Shown here: piece by piece, positions 34,601 through 48,200 of the stretch | Layout of the letters: each line of letters starts with the position of its first letter | How positions within the stretch are numbered: the stretch's first letter is position 1 | Source of the DNA: Dysidea avara | Taxonomy: Eukaryota > Porifera > Demospongiae > Dictyoceratida > Dysideidae | Direction of reading: 5' to 3' | Assembly (NCBI RefSeq): GCF_963678975.1 | Contig: NC_089273.1 | Span: 24,880,356-24,944,355, forward strand | DNA: 64,000 nucleotides | The notes under the pieces: model-generated | The model's input: only the letters and a program-made list of their open reading frames with translations | Database searches by the model: none | Told to the model about the DNA's origin: nothing | Position numbers and translations under genes: made by a program

Positions 34601-37600
34601 GAAACAGTAGTCAATAGCAAAGTTTCTTGTCATTTTAGCTTTAATTGGGGACAACTGTATCAGGAAAGCTCTAATAGAAGTAGTGGAGAGGGCAAAAGGT
34701 TGTTTATAAAATCAAAGATGAATGAGTAGGAATAGATTAGGCCAAGTTATGGGTTATTCAGGACTCACAACTGGCTAAAATGAAATGAAATGTACAGTGC
34801 AGGTCTTTTATCTAACACCATGAAGTGATATATCCACTAACAGCAATCTCCTGGAGTCTTGGCTGGCCAGTACTCCCATTAAAGCTCTAGACTGGTTGTA
34901 AAGTCCACCAATGGGTTGTAAAAAGCAGCGGTGATGTCCAAGTTACTATTCAATTCATGTTTACTTAATTAAATCCATTAATATTTATTATGTGCACTAA
35001 CATTGGTAGCACCGCATGGCAACACATTACCACCTGAGAATTAATTTTAAATGCATTGCAGCAGTCAAAGGTGGACTAATGGGCCTATTTCTACAAATGT
35101 GACAAGATTTTACAAAGCCGTTCCAAATACACCACCAGTAGATAGCTACACTATTGTACTGCTAGTTTTGATCCTCAGTACTACTCAAACTACTCGAGGC
35201 TGGTTTTAACAGACATCTTTTCTGGGTGGTGTGTATAGAGCTTGAATGGTGGTTTCAGGCCTTGTGAAGGGCCTGGCTTGGCTAGAATTAGTGGGTTACT
35301 GGTGGATGACCTGATAATGTTAGCAAGACAATTTTTCTATTGATTTTGCTGCATATCAACCACTAAGATGCCAGCACAGCCCTGTAATCTCGTCCTGGAC
35401 TTTAATCATGGTCTGCCTCCATTTTGAAGTCTATCTCTTACTCACCCTGCCACCTCCAACCCTCCTCCCCTTGTGAGGACTCATGATACTGCTTTGCTTG
35501 TCCAACTGCTCAGATTTTCTATCTTATTTGGCAGGAAACTCTACAAGTAGCTACAAGTACTGGAAGTGGTCTGAAGGATAATAGATTGATGCACCTCTTG
35601 TGTAAATTTCATATGTGTACTTGCCATCCTTGGTAAGTTATGCTGACTCGAATTGTTTAAAACCATTTATCTTGAAACTTATAATGTGCAGTTTGGGAAC
35701 ATTTTTCCAAAATTCAGTCATATATTTCTTTATTATACAAGCGTTCCGTCAACTATTTAGGTTTAAATAAGCTAGACTTCAGAACACTCCAAGGGTTCAG
35801 AAAATTTAGTAACCCTCAGGCCCTATAGCAGTACCTTCACTTCACTCAACACAGCTAGTGCCTTTACATTACTAAATTACATTGTCAGTGACCTTGTGAT
35901 CTGAAAAACTACGTATTATGTAAGCATTATATCAAAAGTGTGTAGTACACATGCATATGAGCCCAAATTTAGAAACGTTTTATCCACTTTGCCAGGAGCT
36001 TGTTAGTGAGCTAATCATGTTTTTGTACACACCTTTAAAATTTACTTTCATACTGAATAAAATTAATACTTACCATAGCAGCAAGCTACTAATTATACCA
36101 CAACTATGCCTAGGTTGTTCAGGGTGCTTTTCCTGGTTGCAGTTCTAGAGATGCTTGTCAGCCACTGGGAATGCTCTGGTACTGTACCTTGAAATGTTAC
36201 TGACCAGCTAGAACATGAGGCAAAATATATACCTAGACAACGTTAATAGATTGTTTCTAAGTTCTATGTGTGTTTCTGTCACTTTGAGTCTATCAGGTGG
36301 TCTCAAAACCCCATACATTAAGGTGATTGTTAAATATGTTACACTACACTAATGCTATCTTCACGTTATCCAATCATTAGGCTATATTTAACTCTAAAAG
36401 GTATCACACACAATGCGGATTCACTAAGAGAGAGTTCTAGAAGTGCAAAGAGCATTAAAAGCTAGGCATCTAGTACAAGTAACTAAAAATAGCTAATTTT
36501 ATTCATGAATATTAGTCTACATCCTTAAAGATTTGTGTCTGTATAGTTCAAAGTATAATAATGTCTAGATATGGTCATGTTCACGAATAAAGTTCATTAA
36601 ACACTTACTATGAATATTTACAGCAAAAATTCAGTAGGTTTTGGCTTTCCCAATACCTGGTCATGTGCAAATGTTGACAGTTTTTAGTCGTCACATAGTA
36701 TAGGATCTTTATTGACATTTAAGCATTCAAGGGCAGTGAAACAGGGAGGGCTGGGGGACATGTGTCCCCCTAGTCAATAAGTAAGGGGTGCAGTGTCTCC
36801 CAAAAATTTTGGCTTGAAACTTTGCAGCATTTACATGCGTGAAAATTAGAAACGCAAATACACAGGAAGGGGAAGGTACCATACAAATGTTGGTACTAGA
36901 CACAATTCAGTGACTGTTACATATGCAGATACACAACTTACAGCATAGCGAATCATGTGATGCATCCAGTTGTAACCCACAATCGATTCCTATACTTTGT
37001 ATGCACAATAAAGGTTCACATGAAGAATTAATTTTAATTTTACTTTGTGAAAAGACCAGTTGGCAGGGGATGTTGTAAATGATTGTTGTAATGGTTTACG
37101 GGACTAGAGCAATGTGTTCATGAGTAAACTGGATATGAACAGCAATCATATTGAAGTGTTCTAAGTGAAGAGCAGCAGTGCTATTTTGTGAAAAGATCAG
37201 TCATTGTTAATAATGTACCTCATATTGATGGAAGGCTGTGAAAATGTTGTTTAGTAAATGATCACTGAGGTATTGTGATTGATCCCAATGTAAATCACGT
37301 GACTACCTGATCACTCAACATAAAAGGGCTACAACAGAGTGGGGAGTAGTGGATGAAGTAAACAGTGATGAACTACTTACAGTATGTAGCTATAGTCAAT
37401 AGCTAGCATAATCCAAAGTTGTATAATCAAATGGCCAATACTCAGTGGCATCACAGTAAAATTTGTTTATCCGCTTCACACCTAATTTTTCAAATATTTC
37501 CAAGGGGGGAGGCATGCTCCTACATCTTCCAAGAAACCTCATGCTTCATATTTCGGAGTGTACTTCACACACTTACAGTGATCCTCTCTCATAATTCTAC

Positions 37601-38210
37601 AGAACCACTAAAACCAAACGTCTCTCCCTTGCAATCCAAAATAGCTTATTGCACCCCCCTCCCCTACCCCCAGCTGAATTAAGACCAGAGATGACATGAA
37701 AAAATATTCTTGCATACAATTAATATAATTATAGTGTGCATAAAACATTTTATTACTCCATTAGGAGCCCATGAAAATTGGCTCCAAAATGTATGCACAA
37801 TCAAACTGTTTCTAGGTTTTACTGTTGCTAGGCATTGGAGATCGAGTACTGGACTTTGGAAGATTATGGACATTCTGTCTCATTGTGATACCTGGTTTTC
37901 AATTGTATTGTGTAAGTGCCCCCAATAGTGGATAGCTTTCTACGCACCACTGTAAAGTATACATGCTCATTATTTACACTTACTAGTAATAGTATTGGTA
38001 GTAGTAGTAGTAGTTACAGTTCTACATCTTCTTCTACCAATAACCTGGTGGTGATTTAGAGTTAAAACTGCACTGGTATAGATGTATTGAAAGTAATAGA
38101 CAGTTTAATAATATAATTTATTAGCATTTGTTTGCTTTATCTCAAAGTCAGCTTGCGTGAAAATTATCAGAAACAATGCAAAAGGTTAAGGAATCATCTT
38201 ATTTTGCAGT
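31646..38210. other. Longest stretch without a recognised gene or element
   Basis: Open frames are short and unsupported. Noted items: one ATTAGAGTAT motif (about 31787), a 17-C tract (31977-31993), and open frames on both strands over 32382-32663. Diverged, unrecognised transposable sequence is likely. Confidence 0.35.
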
Positions 38211-38214
38211 GGAA

Positions 38215-38410
38215 ATCCTACATGAAGGGATTTTGGGTCACATGACCATTTTTTGGATATTTACATATGCTAAAATTGTGCTGATAGCGACTGCTGCAAA
38301 CATTCCAATAAAAAATTAGCACTTGTTTGCTTTAACTTAAAGGTAAATCTGTGTGAAAATCTCCAGAAACAACAAAATGAAACATCTTTCTATTTTGAGT
38401 GGAAACCCTA
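38215..38410. repeat. Interspersed repeat, copy related to 40085-40270
   Basis: Shares GGTCACATGACCATTTTTTG, the GTGCTGATA/AACTGATA region, ATTAGCACTTGTT and CTGTGTGAAAATCTCCAGAAA with 40085-40270. Parts recur inverted near 39700-39830. Non-coding. Confidence 0.5.
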
Positions 38411-38994
38411 CATAATATCCTAAACGTGACCGGATTTTGGAAGCAACTCAAATATTTGTGGTCAAAATAAAGCACTTTAAACTTTAAATTTAGCTTTTTA
38501 CAGCAATTAGCGTACTTTGAATTACATAAATATTTCCACCGAGGTGGGTTATATTTCCTTTTATTAAAATTAATAGGTAATCTACAATAGCTAGAATACA
38601 CTGAGGTAGTTATACGTACAATTACCACATGTGTTTACTGTATTAATGAGTTAGGGTTTCGACTTAAAACAGACAGACAGATGCTGTTTCTGGAGGTTTT
38701 CACATAGACTGATACAACACTAATTTATTATTTTAGCATGGGAATTTACCTGTTCAGACACCCTTGCCCCATCTAATTTGTCTACTTCCACAAGTGGTGC
38801 CAGCCGGCTGGGAAACTCTGCTAAGATCAAGAAGTATTCTTCTTTAACTCCATTCTTTTACTTCTCCTGCTGGTGCAGCAGATAGGTTCCCTGGTAATAG
38901 AGCAGTCTGGAAATAATATATAGGGCCACCCAATTTTTTGATTCAGAAGGTTGCTATTGAAGTTCAATGTGTTAATGCTGCATCAGTAATTGAT

Positions 38995-39440
38995 TGATTG
39001 ATCGATTGATTGATTATAACTTTACAATACTGCATTCAAGTATAGAATAAGGGATGTACAATTAATAAAATCTTTAGGGTGCAGTACTGATGGTTTGCTA
39101 GCTCAAGGCTACCGGCCATTAAAAATCAAATATTTACCTACCGTATTGCATTACTTATAAACATTACATTACTTATACTTAAAAGAGTTACATTAAAGGA
39201 GGGATGGGTGTGTTGGAGCATCTACTACATGGGCATAAAAAATGAAATGTACAAGGGTTGTCATGTCTGAAGTTTGATAAAAATGTGACCATAGAAACTT
39301 ACATATCCTTGTCTTGTTCGTTTTAATAGATAAAGATAAGTCAATAGGGGGTAGGGCATTCCACAATCGAGGGATTCTATTGAAGAAAAAATGTCTACCT
39401 GCATTATTATTGTTTCTAACATGGATCATTTTATCACTTG
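38995..39440 (-). pseudogene. LINE 3' end (Jockey/CR1-like), broken
   Basis: On the minus strand a 78-codon frame (39429-39193) reads FFFNRIPRLWNALPP, then ICKFLWSHF, the typical C-terminal end of a non-LTR retrotransposon ORF2. Downstream is a short AT-rich 3' region ending in a (GATT)n microsatellite (38990-39016 on +), which fits the simple-repeat tails of such elements. The copy is heavily 5'-truncated and lacks the reverse transcriptase core, so it is inactive. Clade assignment is uncertain. Confidence 0.65.
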
Positions 39441-40084
39441 AGGAGGACCTGGTATTTCCATCAGCAATAGTTATGTAATGGTAGCAATTCCATTGTCACA
39501 GGATTGGGCAGAGTGCTTCTCTGCCCACAATTTGAGCAAGGTAAAGACATTCTTTTTCCTTTATTTCATTGTGATTAATTCGTTTTTTGTTTTATATGAA
39601 ACAGTAATTTTGTATCCAAAAAGTGGTCTAGTGATCAAAGATCCCATAATGACTACATTGATCCTGTAAAATAAGAAGATGCCTTCTTTCACTGTTTCTG
39701 GCAAATTTCACACAAAATGACCTTTAAGATAAAGCAAATAAATGCTGATATCATGCATTGTAGTTTTAACATTAAGTGTAATCCAAAAAGTGGCCACCTG
39801 ACCAATAAACCCATAACAGTTATATTGGACATACTCGTACGTGATATAGCACTACAAGATGTAGAAGTCTTTAATTTAGGTAAGAAACACAATAATTGTA
39901 CCTCTAAAATTCAATGATTTTTGAGCATATAGGCTGGCCAATGTAGCTATGATAAGGGGTCAGTCATGCTCTAAAATTTCATACAAACCTTTTGAGACTA
40001 ATTTCAAAATTTGAAAATTAAGGCTCAAATTTTAAAATTTTTACAGAACTCTTCAAAAATTTCAAATTTTGTATACGATTTAAG

Positions 40085-40270
40085 TCATGATTGGCCCTTT
40101 GAGCTATGATGGGATTTTTGGTGACGTGACCACTTTTTGGGTGTTTACGTGTGTTAAAATTAAACTGATATTGAATGCTACAAGCAATCCAATACTGAAT
40201 CAGAACTTGTTAACATTATCTGAAAGGTCAGTCTGTGTGAAAATCTCCAGAAAAAAAGGTTTCCAAAATC
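40085..40270. repeat. Interspersed repeat, copy related to 38215-38410
   Basis: See 38215-38410. It contains GTGACGTGACCACTTTTTGG and GTGTGAAAATCTCCAGAAAA. Confidence 0.5.
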
Positions 40271-40614
40271 TGGTCACAAATAATATTTTAACTGTGTGAT
40301 GTGCTTTCTGTAATAAAGCTGACAACAATAATTATTTACAAAATATATTAATACAGTACGATAACAATTTCAGCAGCACATGCATTTTAGGTTATTGCTG
40401 GCAATTTTCCTCTGCATATTAAATAGCATATTAAATTGTATTCATTTTATGGTACAGTTTAGCTATGCATCAAGCTATTAAGACATGACTACAACTCGAA
40501 ATACTTCTGAACTGAGATATATTATCTAATGCCATTCAAATAGGATGATTTTAAAGATTTTTAATTAAAGTGCGCAATTCACATACCAAAAATACAGCCA
40601 AGCATGAACACACT

Positions 40615-40850
40615 AAAAAGAAATGAAATGAAATGCAGAAAAACATTATTACTGCATTTCTTTACTAACTCATTTACTTTACTATTTAACTCATTAACTT
40701 TACTATTTTCATTAACTTTACTATTTCTTTACTAACTTATGTCTTTACTGCATTTCTTTTCTTCATTCTTTACTAACTCATTTCTTTACTAACTCATTTC
40801 TTTAAACACATTATTACTGCATTTCTTTACTAACTCTGTCTGGTAAACAA
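40615..40850. repeat. Pyrimidine-rich imperfect tandem repeat
   Basis: Repeated TTTCTTTACTAACTCAT and TTAACTTTACTATT units of about 16-20 bp, bounded by GAAATGAAATGCA and its relatives. Low complexity. Confidence 0.65.
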
Positions 40851-41137
40851 ATGAAATGCAAGTCATACATTGTATGATGTTATCTCTAACAACAAATTCT
40901 TTACAAACCGTGAACTTTCAGAGAAGCTGTCGGGAACTCTATACAGCTCTGTATGCTGAGACACAGTTTAAAATGCAATTCTTTCATGAGTGAAGTCAAA
41001 ATATCTGGATTATTATCTTGGAACTTTCCTAGGGTAGACCATAATGTATTATAGCACAACATCCAAGTAAATCTGTGGAGTGGCAGCCAGTGAACATAAA
41101 CTTTACCGACTAATAGTTTGGTCACTTTTGTGTGGTG

Positions 41138-43015
41138 ATTTGTTTCTAGCTGATCTCTCTACAGGATGACTTGTTTCTAGCTGAACTCTCTAAAGGGTGA
41201 TTTATTTGCAGCTGAACTCTCTACATGATGGTTTCTGTGTAGCTGAACTCTCTACAAGGTAACTTCTTCTAGCTGATCTCTGTACAGGGTGACTTGTTTC
41301 TAATTGAACTCTATACAGGGTGATCTGCTCGTAGCTGAACTTTCTACAGGGTGATTTGTTTGCAGCTGAACTCTCTACATGATGGTTTCTTTGTAGCTGG
41401 ATTCTCTACAAGGTAACTTCTTCTAGATGATCTCTGTATACAGGATGACTTGTTTGTAGCTGAACTATCTGCAGGGTGATTCTTTGTAGCTGAACTCTCT
41501 ACAAGGTGATCCTTCTAGCTGATCTCTCTACAGGATGACTTGTTTCTAGCTGAACTCTCTAAAGGGTGATTTATTTGCAGTTGAACTCTCTACATAGTGC
41601 TTTCTTTGTGCCTGAACTCTCTACAAGGAAACTTCTTCTAGCTGATCTCTGTACAGAGTGACTTGTTTCTAACTGAACTCTCTACAGGGTTATCTGTTCG
41701 TAGCTGAACTCTCTACAGGGTGATATGTTTGTAGCTGAACTCTCTACATGATGGTTTTTTTGTAGCTGGACACTCAACAAGGTAACTTCTTCTAGCTGAT
41801 CTGTCTACAGGGTGATTTGTTTGTACTTGAACTCTCTACAGAATGATTTGTTTGCAGCTGAACTCTTTACATGGTGGTTTCTTTGTAGATGAACTCTCTA
41901 CAAGGTGACTTCTTCCAGCTGAACTCTCTACAAGGTAAATTCTTTTTTCTAGCTGATCTCTCTACAGGGTGAATTGTTTGCAGCTGAACTCTCTACAAGG
42001 TGACTTCTTCTAGCTGATCTCTCTACAAGGTGACTTGTTTCTAGCTGAACGCTCTAAAGGGTGATTTATTTGCAGCCGAACTCTCTACAAGGTAACTTCT
42101 TCTAGCTGAACTCTGTACAGGATGACTTGTTTCTAACTGAACTCTCTACAGGGTGATCTGGTTGTAGCTGATCTCTCTACAGTGTGAATTGTTTGTATCT
42201 GAACTTTCTACAAGGTGATCCTTCTAGCTGATCTCTCTACAGGATGACTTGTTTCTAGCTGAACTCTCTAAAGGGTGATTTATTTTTGTAGCTGAACTCT
42301 CTACATGATGGTTTCTTTGTAGCTGAACTCTCTACAAGGTAACTTCTTCTAGCTGATCTCTGTACAGGGTGACTTGTTTCTAACTGAACTCTCTACAGGG
42401 TTATCTGTCCGTAGCTGAACAGTCTACAGGGTGATTTGTTTGCAGCTGAACTCTCTACATGATGGTTTCTTTGTAGCTGGACTCTCTACAAGGTAGCTTC
42501 TTCTAGCTGATCTCTCTACAGGGAGATTTGTTTGCAGCTGAACTTTCTTCATGATGGTTTCTTTGTAGCTGAACTCTCTACAAGGTAACTTCTTCTAGCT
42601 GATCTCTCTACAGGGTGATTTGTTTGTACCTGAACTCTCTACAGAATGATTAGTTTGCAGCTGAACTCTCTACATGGTGGTATCTTTGTAGCTGAACTCT
42701 CTATACAAGGTGACTTCTTCTAGCTGAACTCTCTACAGGGTGATCTTTTTGTAGCTGAACTCTCTACAGGGTGATTTGCCTGCAGCTGAACTCTTTACAT
42801 TTGTAGCTGAACTCTCTACAAGGTAAATTCTTTTTTCTAGCTGATCGCTCTACAGGGTGAATTGTTTGCAGATGAACTCTCTACAGGGTAGTTCTTTGTA
42901 GCTGAACTCTCTACAAGGTGACTTCTTCTAGCTGATCTCTCTACAGGGTGACTTGTTTCTAGCTGAATTGTCTATAATATTAACTGTTTGTAGTTGAACT
43001 TCCTACAGAATAACT
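41138..43015 (+). repeat. 31-bp satellite array, copy 1
   Basis: About 60 imperfect units of roughly 31 bp built on TAGCTGAACTCTCTACAGGG followed by TGATTTGTTTG. Variants alternate (GCAGCTGAAC, CTAGCTGATC, TACATGATGGTTTC), giving a loose higher-order pattern. No open frame is maintained because 31 is not a multiple of 3. It is joined directly to X at 43016. Confidence 0.9.
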
Positions 43016-43880
43016 TGCAATGTAATATAATTCTTTAATGGAGTAAGTTATAAACGTAGCCGAATTCTCTATTAGGGTGACTGTTCTATTAGAGTATCTC
43101 CATCTCGCATTTGCTACACGTAGTTTGGTTTCGAATCATAACTCAGTGATTTGTAACCAGATTCATCTGTACTACTGCAAGAACTTTCTATGATGATTAT
43201 TCCAGCTACACACCGATTTTCAGCTCATTGCTCTTAGCGGTTTGCCTGGTAGGAGTGAAAACTAACAGTTTTTTATTCGTAAAAATCGATTTCGTAATTG
43301 TGACACTGGTTGGGTTTTGTGTCATATCTCCATGGCCTTTATCTCGATTCTTTTCAAACCACAAAAGGGCACTCCTACGACGGTTATTCCATCTACATAG
43401 AATTTTCTGCTCGTTCCTTCAAGGGGTTTACCCTGTGGGCGTGACAGACCTTCGACCTTATTTTACGCGATTAATTGATCATAACTCCGTGAATGTTTAT
43501 CGGATTCCTACCAAAGTTGGTACTGAGATCCGCCTTAATGAGCCCTTCTAGTGTGCCACATTTCAGCCCGATTGGAGCACGCATTCGTGTTTTATGGCGG
43601 ATTTTGCGAAGTGTGCGAAATGAAGAAGAAGAAACGAAGAAATTATAACGAAATTTTGTTCGCTCGTATCTCGGAAATGGCTGGAGCGATTTTCTTCAAA
43701 TTTAGTATGTAGACTCCCCTAACTGGCCGGCACTTCTCTAGCAAATTTGGTTCCAATCAGATTAGGGATCACAGAGCTACATAGGTGTGAAAATTGCGTT
43801 TTCTTTCTTCCTGTTAATATACTCACGGTGTGGCGCGCCGGCTTCTTGGGCCGCACGACACACTATCGTGTGTCTTGATT
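43016..43880 (+). repeat. Repeat block X, copy 1
   Basis: Runs from the array junction (ACAGAATAACTTGCAATGTA, shared with 48698 onward) through GACTGTTCTATTAGAGTATC to the terminal hairpin GACACACTATCGTGTGTC and TTGAT. It is near-identical to 48713-49557. A 107-codon frame inside (43228-43551) is not kept whole in the other copies, so I do not call it a gene. Confidence 0.85.
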
Positions 43881-44801
43881 TAATGGTAGACCAAGATAAT
43901 TTTGAAATGCACATGCATATAATCTGTCTGTGGCAATTTAATTTCAGTCTTACATTTATGACTAGCTTTAATTAGCCTTTTGACCACAACTAGTTTGCTC
44001 CTTTTTGTTCCTTCATTCCTTTATGTATTTTGACCATGTGTCTGAGGTATTATAACAGCATGTTTCAGGCCTCAATTGTTTATTTTCTGAAACTAGCTAG
44101 TTAAATAATTATTTTTGAATACACGTTAGTTAGTTATATTATAGTAGTTGGTGGACTGACTATAGTATTATCGGTATTGTAGCAAGAGTAAAATTTAAAA
44201 AGAAAGCTGATCAGTTTTAATGCAACCTACCTTGGATTGCAAGGACTGCATCTGATGTATATAATAAAAGTTATTAAAACTGTCTAGAGTTAATTTTAAA
44301 CACTAAAAGTTAAAAGAAACTTAGCCTTTTACAGTAAATTCCTTTATCATATAGCTAGTGTGAAAATATATAATCTGTAAGTCCGACTAAGTGCACTTGT
44401 CCATACACTGTGACACTACACTGCATACACTATGAACATACTCACACTGCTAAGAAAAGGTTGTAGTAAAATTAAAGTCACAGCCATTGTCTAAATGTGC
44501 ATAAAAATATAACCTCAATTATACAGTACAATACTCAAGACCATACACCCTAGATCATTGCTAACATGTTGGAAAGAGTTTATCACAGTCACTTCATAGG
44601 CGCCTAACCTTGTGCATGTTTCATTGTGGGTATTGTCTTGAAGCAGATCTGTTGTAATTTTTGACTAGTGTACATGTTATCTCCCCAATCCTTACAAAAG
44701 AATGTGATGGGCTCTTCATACAATCTGATACGTATTAAGTGACAGCAGTCTTGACGATTCATGGCCACTGAAGGCTCTGAGCAATTACAGTTATTTATTA
44801 T
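43881..44801. other. No gene recognised
   Basis: AT-rich spacer between two composite copies. Nothing recognised. Confidence 0.4.
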
Positions 44802-45125
44802 CTAATCCAAAACAGCCAAGCTGTAAAAAAAGAGTGCGGCCCTGAGAAAGGCTATGGTGAAAAAAGATGTGAAATCCAAGGTGGCGGCCAAGAAATGGCT
44901 GTGATGGTAGGTTAATGGTAAAAATTTTAATAACAACAATTCAGGTAAATTTTGTGCCAAGACCAAGCGGCACCAAATTCACTGAATTGTTGTTATTAAA
45001 ATTTTTACCATTAACCTACCATCACAGCCATTTCTTGGCCGCCACCTTGGATTTCACATCTTTTTTCACCATAGCCTTTCTCAGGGCCGCACTCTTTTTT
45101 TACAGCTTGGCTGTTTTGGATTAGA
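44802..45125. repeat. Foldback module H, copy 1
   Basis: Arms of about 150 bp: CTAATCCAAAACAGCCAAGC, GGTGGCGGCCAAGAAATGGC, GTAATTAAAATT-type inner part, with a loop at CCAAGACCAAGCGGCACC. The right arm is almost the exact reverse complement, so the transcript would form a long hairpin. Confidence 0.9.
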
Positions 45126-45228
45126 TTTCACTTCTTTTTGTATTTGTATACCCCAAAGCCGGCCTATGGCCAGCTTTAGGGCTTTTTAACCTGTCATTTT
45201 TTTCTTTACTACAGGAAGAAGAAAAGAT
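45126..45228 (+). repeat. Module M
   Basis: Starts ATTTCACTTCTTTTTGTATT, contains the small hairpin AAAGCCGGCCTATGGCCAGC with GCTTT, and ends GAAGAAGAAAAGATGAAGCA just before the first satellite unit. Seen again at 62130-62240 and, reversed, at 60885-60984. Confidence 0.75.
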
Positions 45229-48200
45229 GAAGCAGGGTGATTTCTTTGTAGCTGACCTCTCTGCAAGGTGATCCTTCTAGCTGATCTATTTACCGGATGA
45301 CTTGTTTGCAGCTGAACTCTCTACAGGGTGATTTGTTTGTAGCTGAACTCTCTACCAGGTAACTTCTTCTAGCTGATCTTTCTACAGGGTGATTTTTTTT
45401 GTAGCTGAATTCTCTACAGGGCAATTTGTTTGCAGCTAAACTGCTGAACTCTCTACAATGTAACTTCTTCTAGCTGAACTCTCTACGGGTGGCTTGTTTC
45501 TAGTTGATCTCTCTGCAGAGTGACTTGTTTCAAGCTGAACTCTCTACAGGGTGATTTGTTTGTAGCTGAACTCTCTACAAGGTAACTTCTTCTAGTTGAT
45601 ATTTCTACAGGGTAATTTGTTTGTAGCTGAATTCTCTACAGGGAGATTTGTTTGCAGCTGAACTCTCTACATGGTAGTTTCTTTGTAGCTGAACTCTCTA
45701 CACTGTAACTTCTTCTAGCTGAACTCTCTACAGGTGGCTTGTTTCTAGCTGATCTCTCTACAGGGTGACTTGTTTCTAGCTGAACTCTCTACAGGGTGAT
45801 TTGTTTGTAGCTGAACTCTCTACAAGGTAACTTCTAGCTGATCTTTCTACAGGGTAATTTGTTTGTAGCTGAATTCTCTACAGGGTGATTTGTTTGCAGC
45901 TGAACTCTCTACATGGTAGTTTCTTTGTAGCTGAACTCTCTACAATGTAACTTCTTCTAGCTGAACTCTCTACAGGTGGCTTGTTTCTAGCTGATCTCTC
46001 TACAGGGTGACTTGTTTGTAGCTGAACCCTCTACAAGGTAATTTCTTCTAGCTGATCTTTCTACAGGTTGATTTGTTTGTAGCTGAATTCTCTACAGGGC
46101 GATTTGTTTGCAGCTAAACTGCTGAACTCTCTACAATGTAACTTCTTCTAGCTGAACTCTCTACGGGTGGCTTGTTTCTAGCTGATCTCTCTACAGGGTG
46201 ACTTGTTTCTAGCTGAACTCTCTACAGGGTAATTTGTTTCTCGCTGAACTCTCTACAAGGTAACTTCTTCTAGCTGATCTTTCTACAGGGTGATTTGTTT
46301 GTAGCTGAATTCTCTACAGGGCAATTTGTTTGCAGCTGAACTCTCTAAATGGTAGTTTCTTTGTAGCTGAACTCTCTACAATGTAACTTCTTCTAGCTGA
46401 ACTCTCTACAGGGTGACTTGTTTCTAGCTGAACTCTCTACAGGGTGATTTGTTTGTAGCTGAACTCTCTACAAGGTAACTTCTTCTAGCTGATCTTTCTA
46501 CAGGGTGATTTGTTTGTAGCTGAATTCTCTACAGGGCAATTTGTTTGCAGCTGAACTCTCTACATGGTAGTTTCTTTGTAGCTGAACTCTCTACAATGTG
46601 ACTTCTTCTAGCTGAACTCTCTACAGGGTGACTTGTTTCTAGCTGATCTCTCTACAGTGTAACTTGTTTCTAGCTGAACTCTCTACAGGGTGATTTGTTT
46701 GTAGCTGAACTCTCTACAAGGTAACTTCTTCTAGCTGATCTTTCTACAGGGTGATTTGTTTGTAGCTGAATTCTTTACAGGGCAATTTGTTTGCAGCTGA
46801 ACTCTCTACATGGTAGTTTCTTTGTAGCTGAACTCTCTACAATGTAACTTCTTCTAGCTGAACTCTCTACAGGGTGACTTGTTTGTAGTTGAACCCTCTA
46901 CAGGGTGATTTGTTTGTAGCTGAACTCTCTACAAGGTAACTTCTTCTAGCTGATCTTTCTACAGGGTGATGTGTTTGTCTCTACAGGGAAATGTGTTTGC
47001 AGCTGAACTCTCTACATGGTAGTTTCTTTGTAGCTGAACTCTCTATAATGTAACTTCTTCTAGCTGAACTCTCTACAGGGTGACTTGTTTGTAGTTGAAC
47101 TCTCTACAGGGTGATTTGTTTGTAGCTGAACTCTCTACAAGGTAACTTCTTCTAGCTGATCTTTCTACAGGGTGATGTGTCTGTCTCTACAGGGAAATGT
47201 GTTTGCAGTTGAACTCTCTACATGGTAGTTTCTTTGTAGCTGAACTCTCTACAATGTAACTTCTTCTAGCTGAACTCTCTACAGGGTGACTTGTTTGTAG
47301 CTGAATCCTCTACAGGGTGATGTGCTTGTAGCTGAATCCTCTACAGGGTGATTTGTTTGTAGCTGAACTCTCTACAAGGTAACTTCTTCTAGCTGATCTT
47401 TCTACAGGGTGATTTGTTTGTAGCTGAATTCTCTACAGGACGATTTGTTTGCTGTTGAACTCTCTACATGGTAGTTTCTTTGTAGCTGAACTCTCTACAA
47501 TGTAACTTCTTCTAGCTGAACTCTCTACAGGTGACTTGTTTCTAACTGATCTCTCTACAGGGTGACTTGTTTCTAGCTGAACTCTCTACAGGGTGATTTG
47601 TTTGTAGCTGAACTCTCTACAAGGTAACTTCTTCTAGCTGATCTTTCTACAGGGTGATTTGTTTGTAGCTGAATTCTCTACAGGGCGATTTGTTTGCAGC
47701 TGAACTCTCTACATGGTAGTTTCTTTGTAGCTGAACTCTCTACAATGTAACTTCTTCTAGCTGAACTCTCTACAGGATGACTTGTTTCTAGCTGATCTCT
47801 GTACAGGGTGATTTGTTCCTAGCTGAACTCTCTACAGGTGATTTGTTTGCAGCTGAACTCTCTTACATGGTGGTTTCTTTGTAACTGAACTCTCTACAAT
47901 GTAACTTCTTCTAGCTGAACTCTCTACAGTATGACTTGTTTCTAGCTGATCTCTCTACAGGGTGATCAGTTCGTAGTTGAACTCTGTACAGAGTGGTTTG
48001 TTTGCAGCTGAACTCTCTTACATGGTGGTTTCTTTGTAGCTGAACTCTCTACAAAGTGACTTCTTCTAGCTGATCTATCTACAGGATGACTTGTTTCTAA
48101 CTGAACTCTTTACAGTGTGATCTGTTCATAGCGGAACTTTCTACTGGGTGATTTGTTTGCAGCTAAACTCTTTGCATGATTGTTTCTTTGTAACTGAACT

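Noticed and set aside
43228..43551. 107-codon frame in block X as an element-encoded protein
   Set aside because: Other X copies break the frame and the sub-block structure explains the sequence without coding.
44915..45124. Open frames inside the foldback modules H (also 61803-62015 and 61916-62125)
   Set aside because: The same peptide appears on both arms because of the palindrome; it is non-coding.
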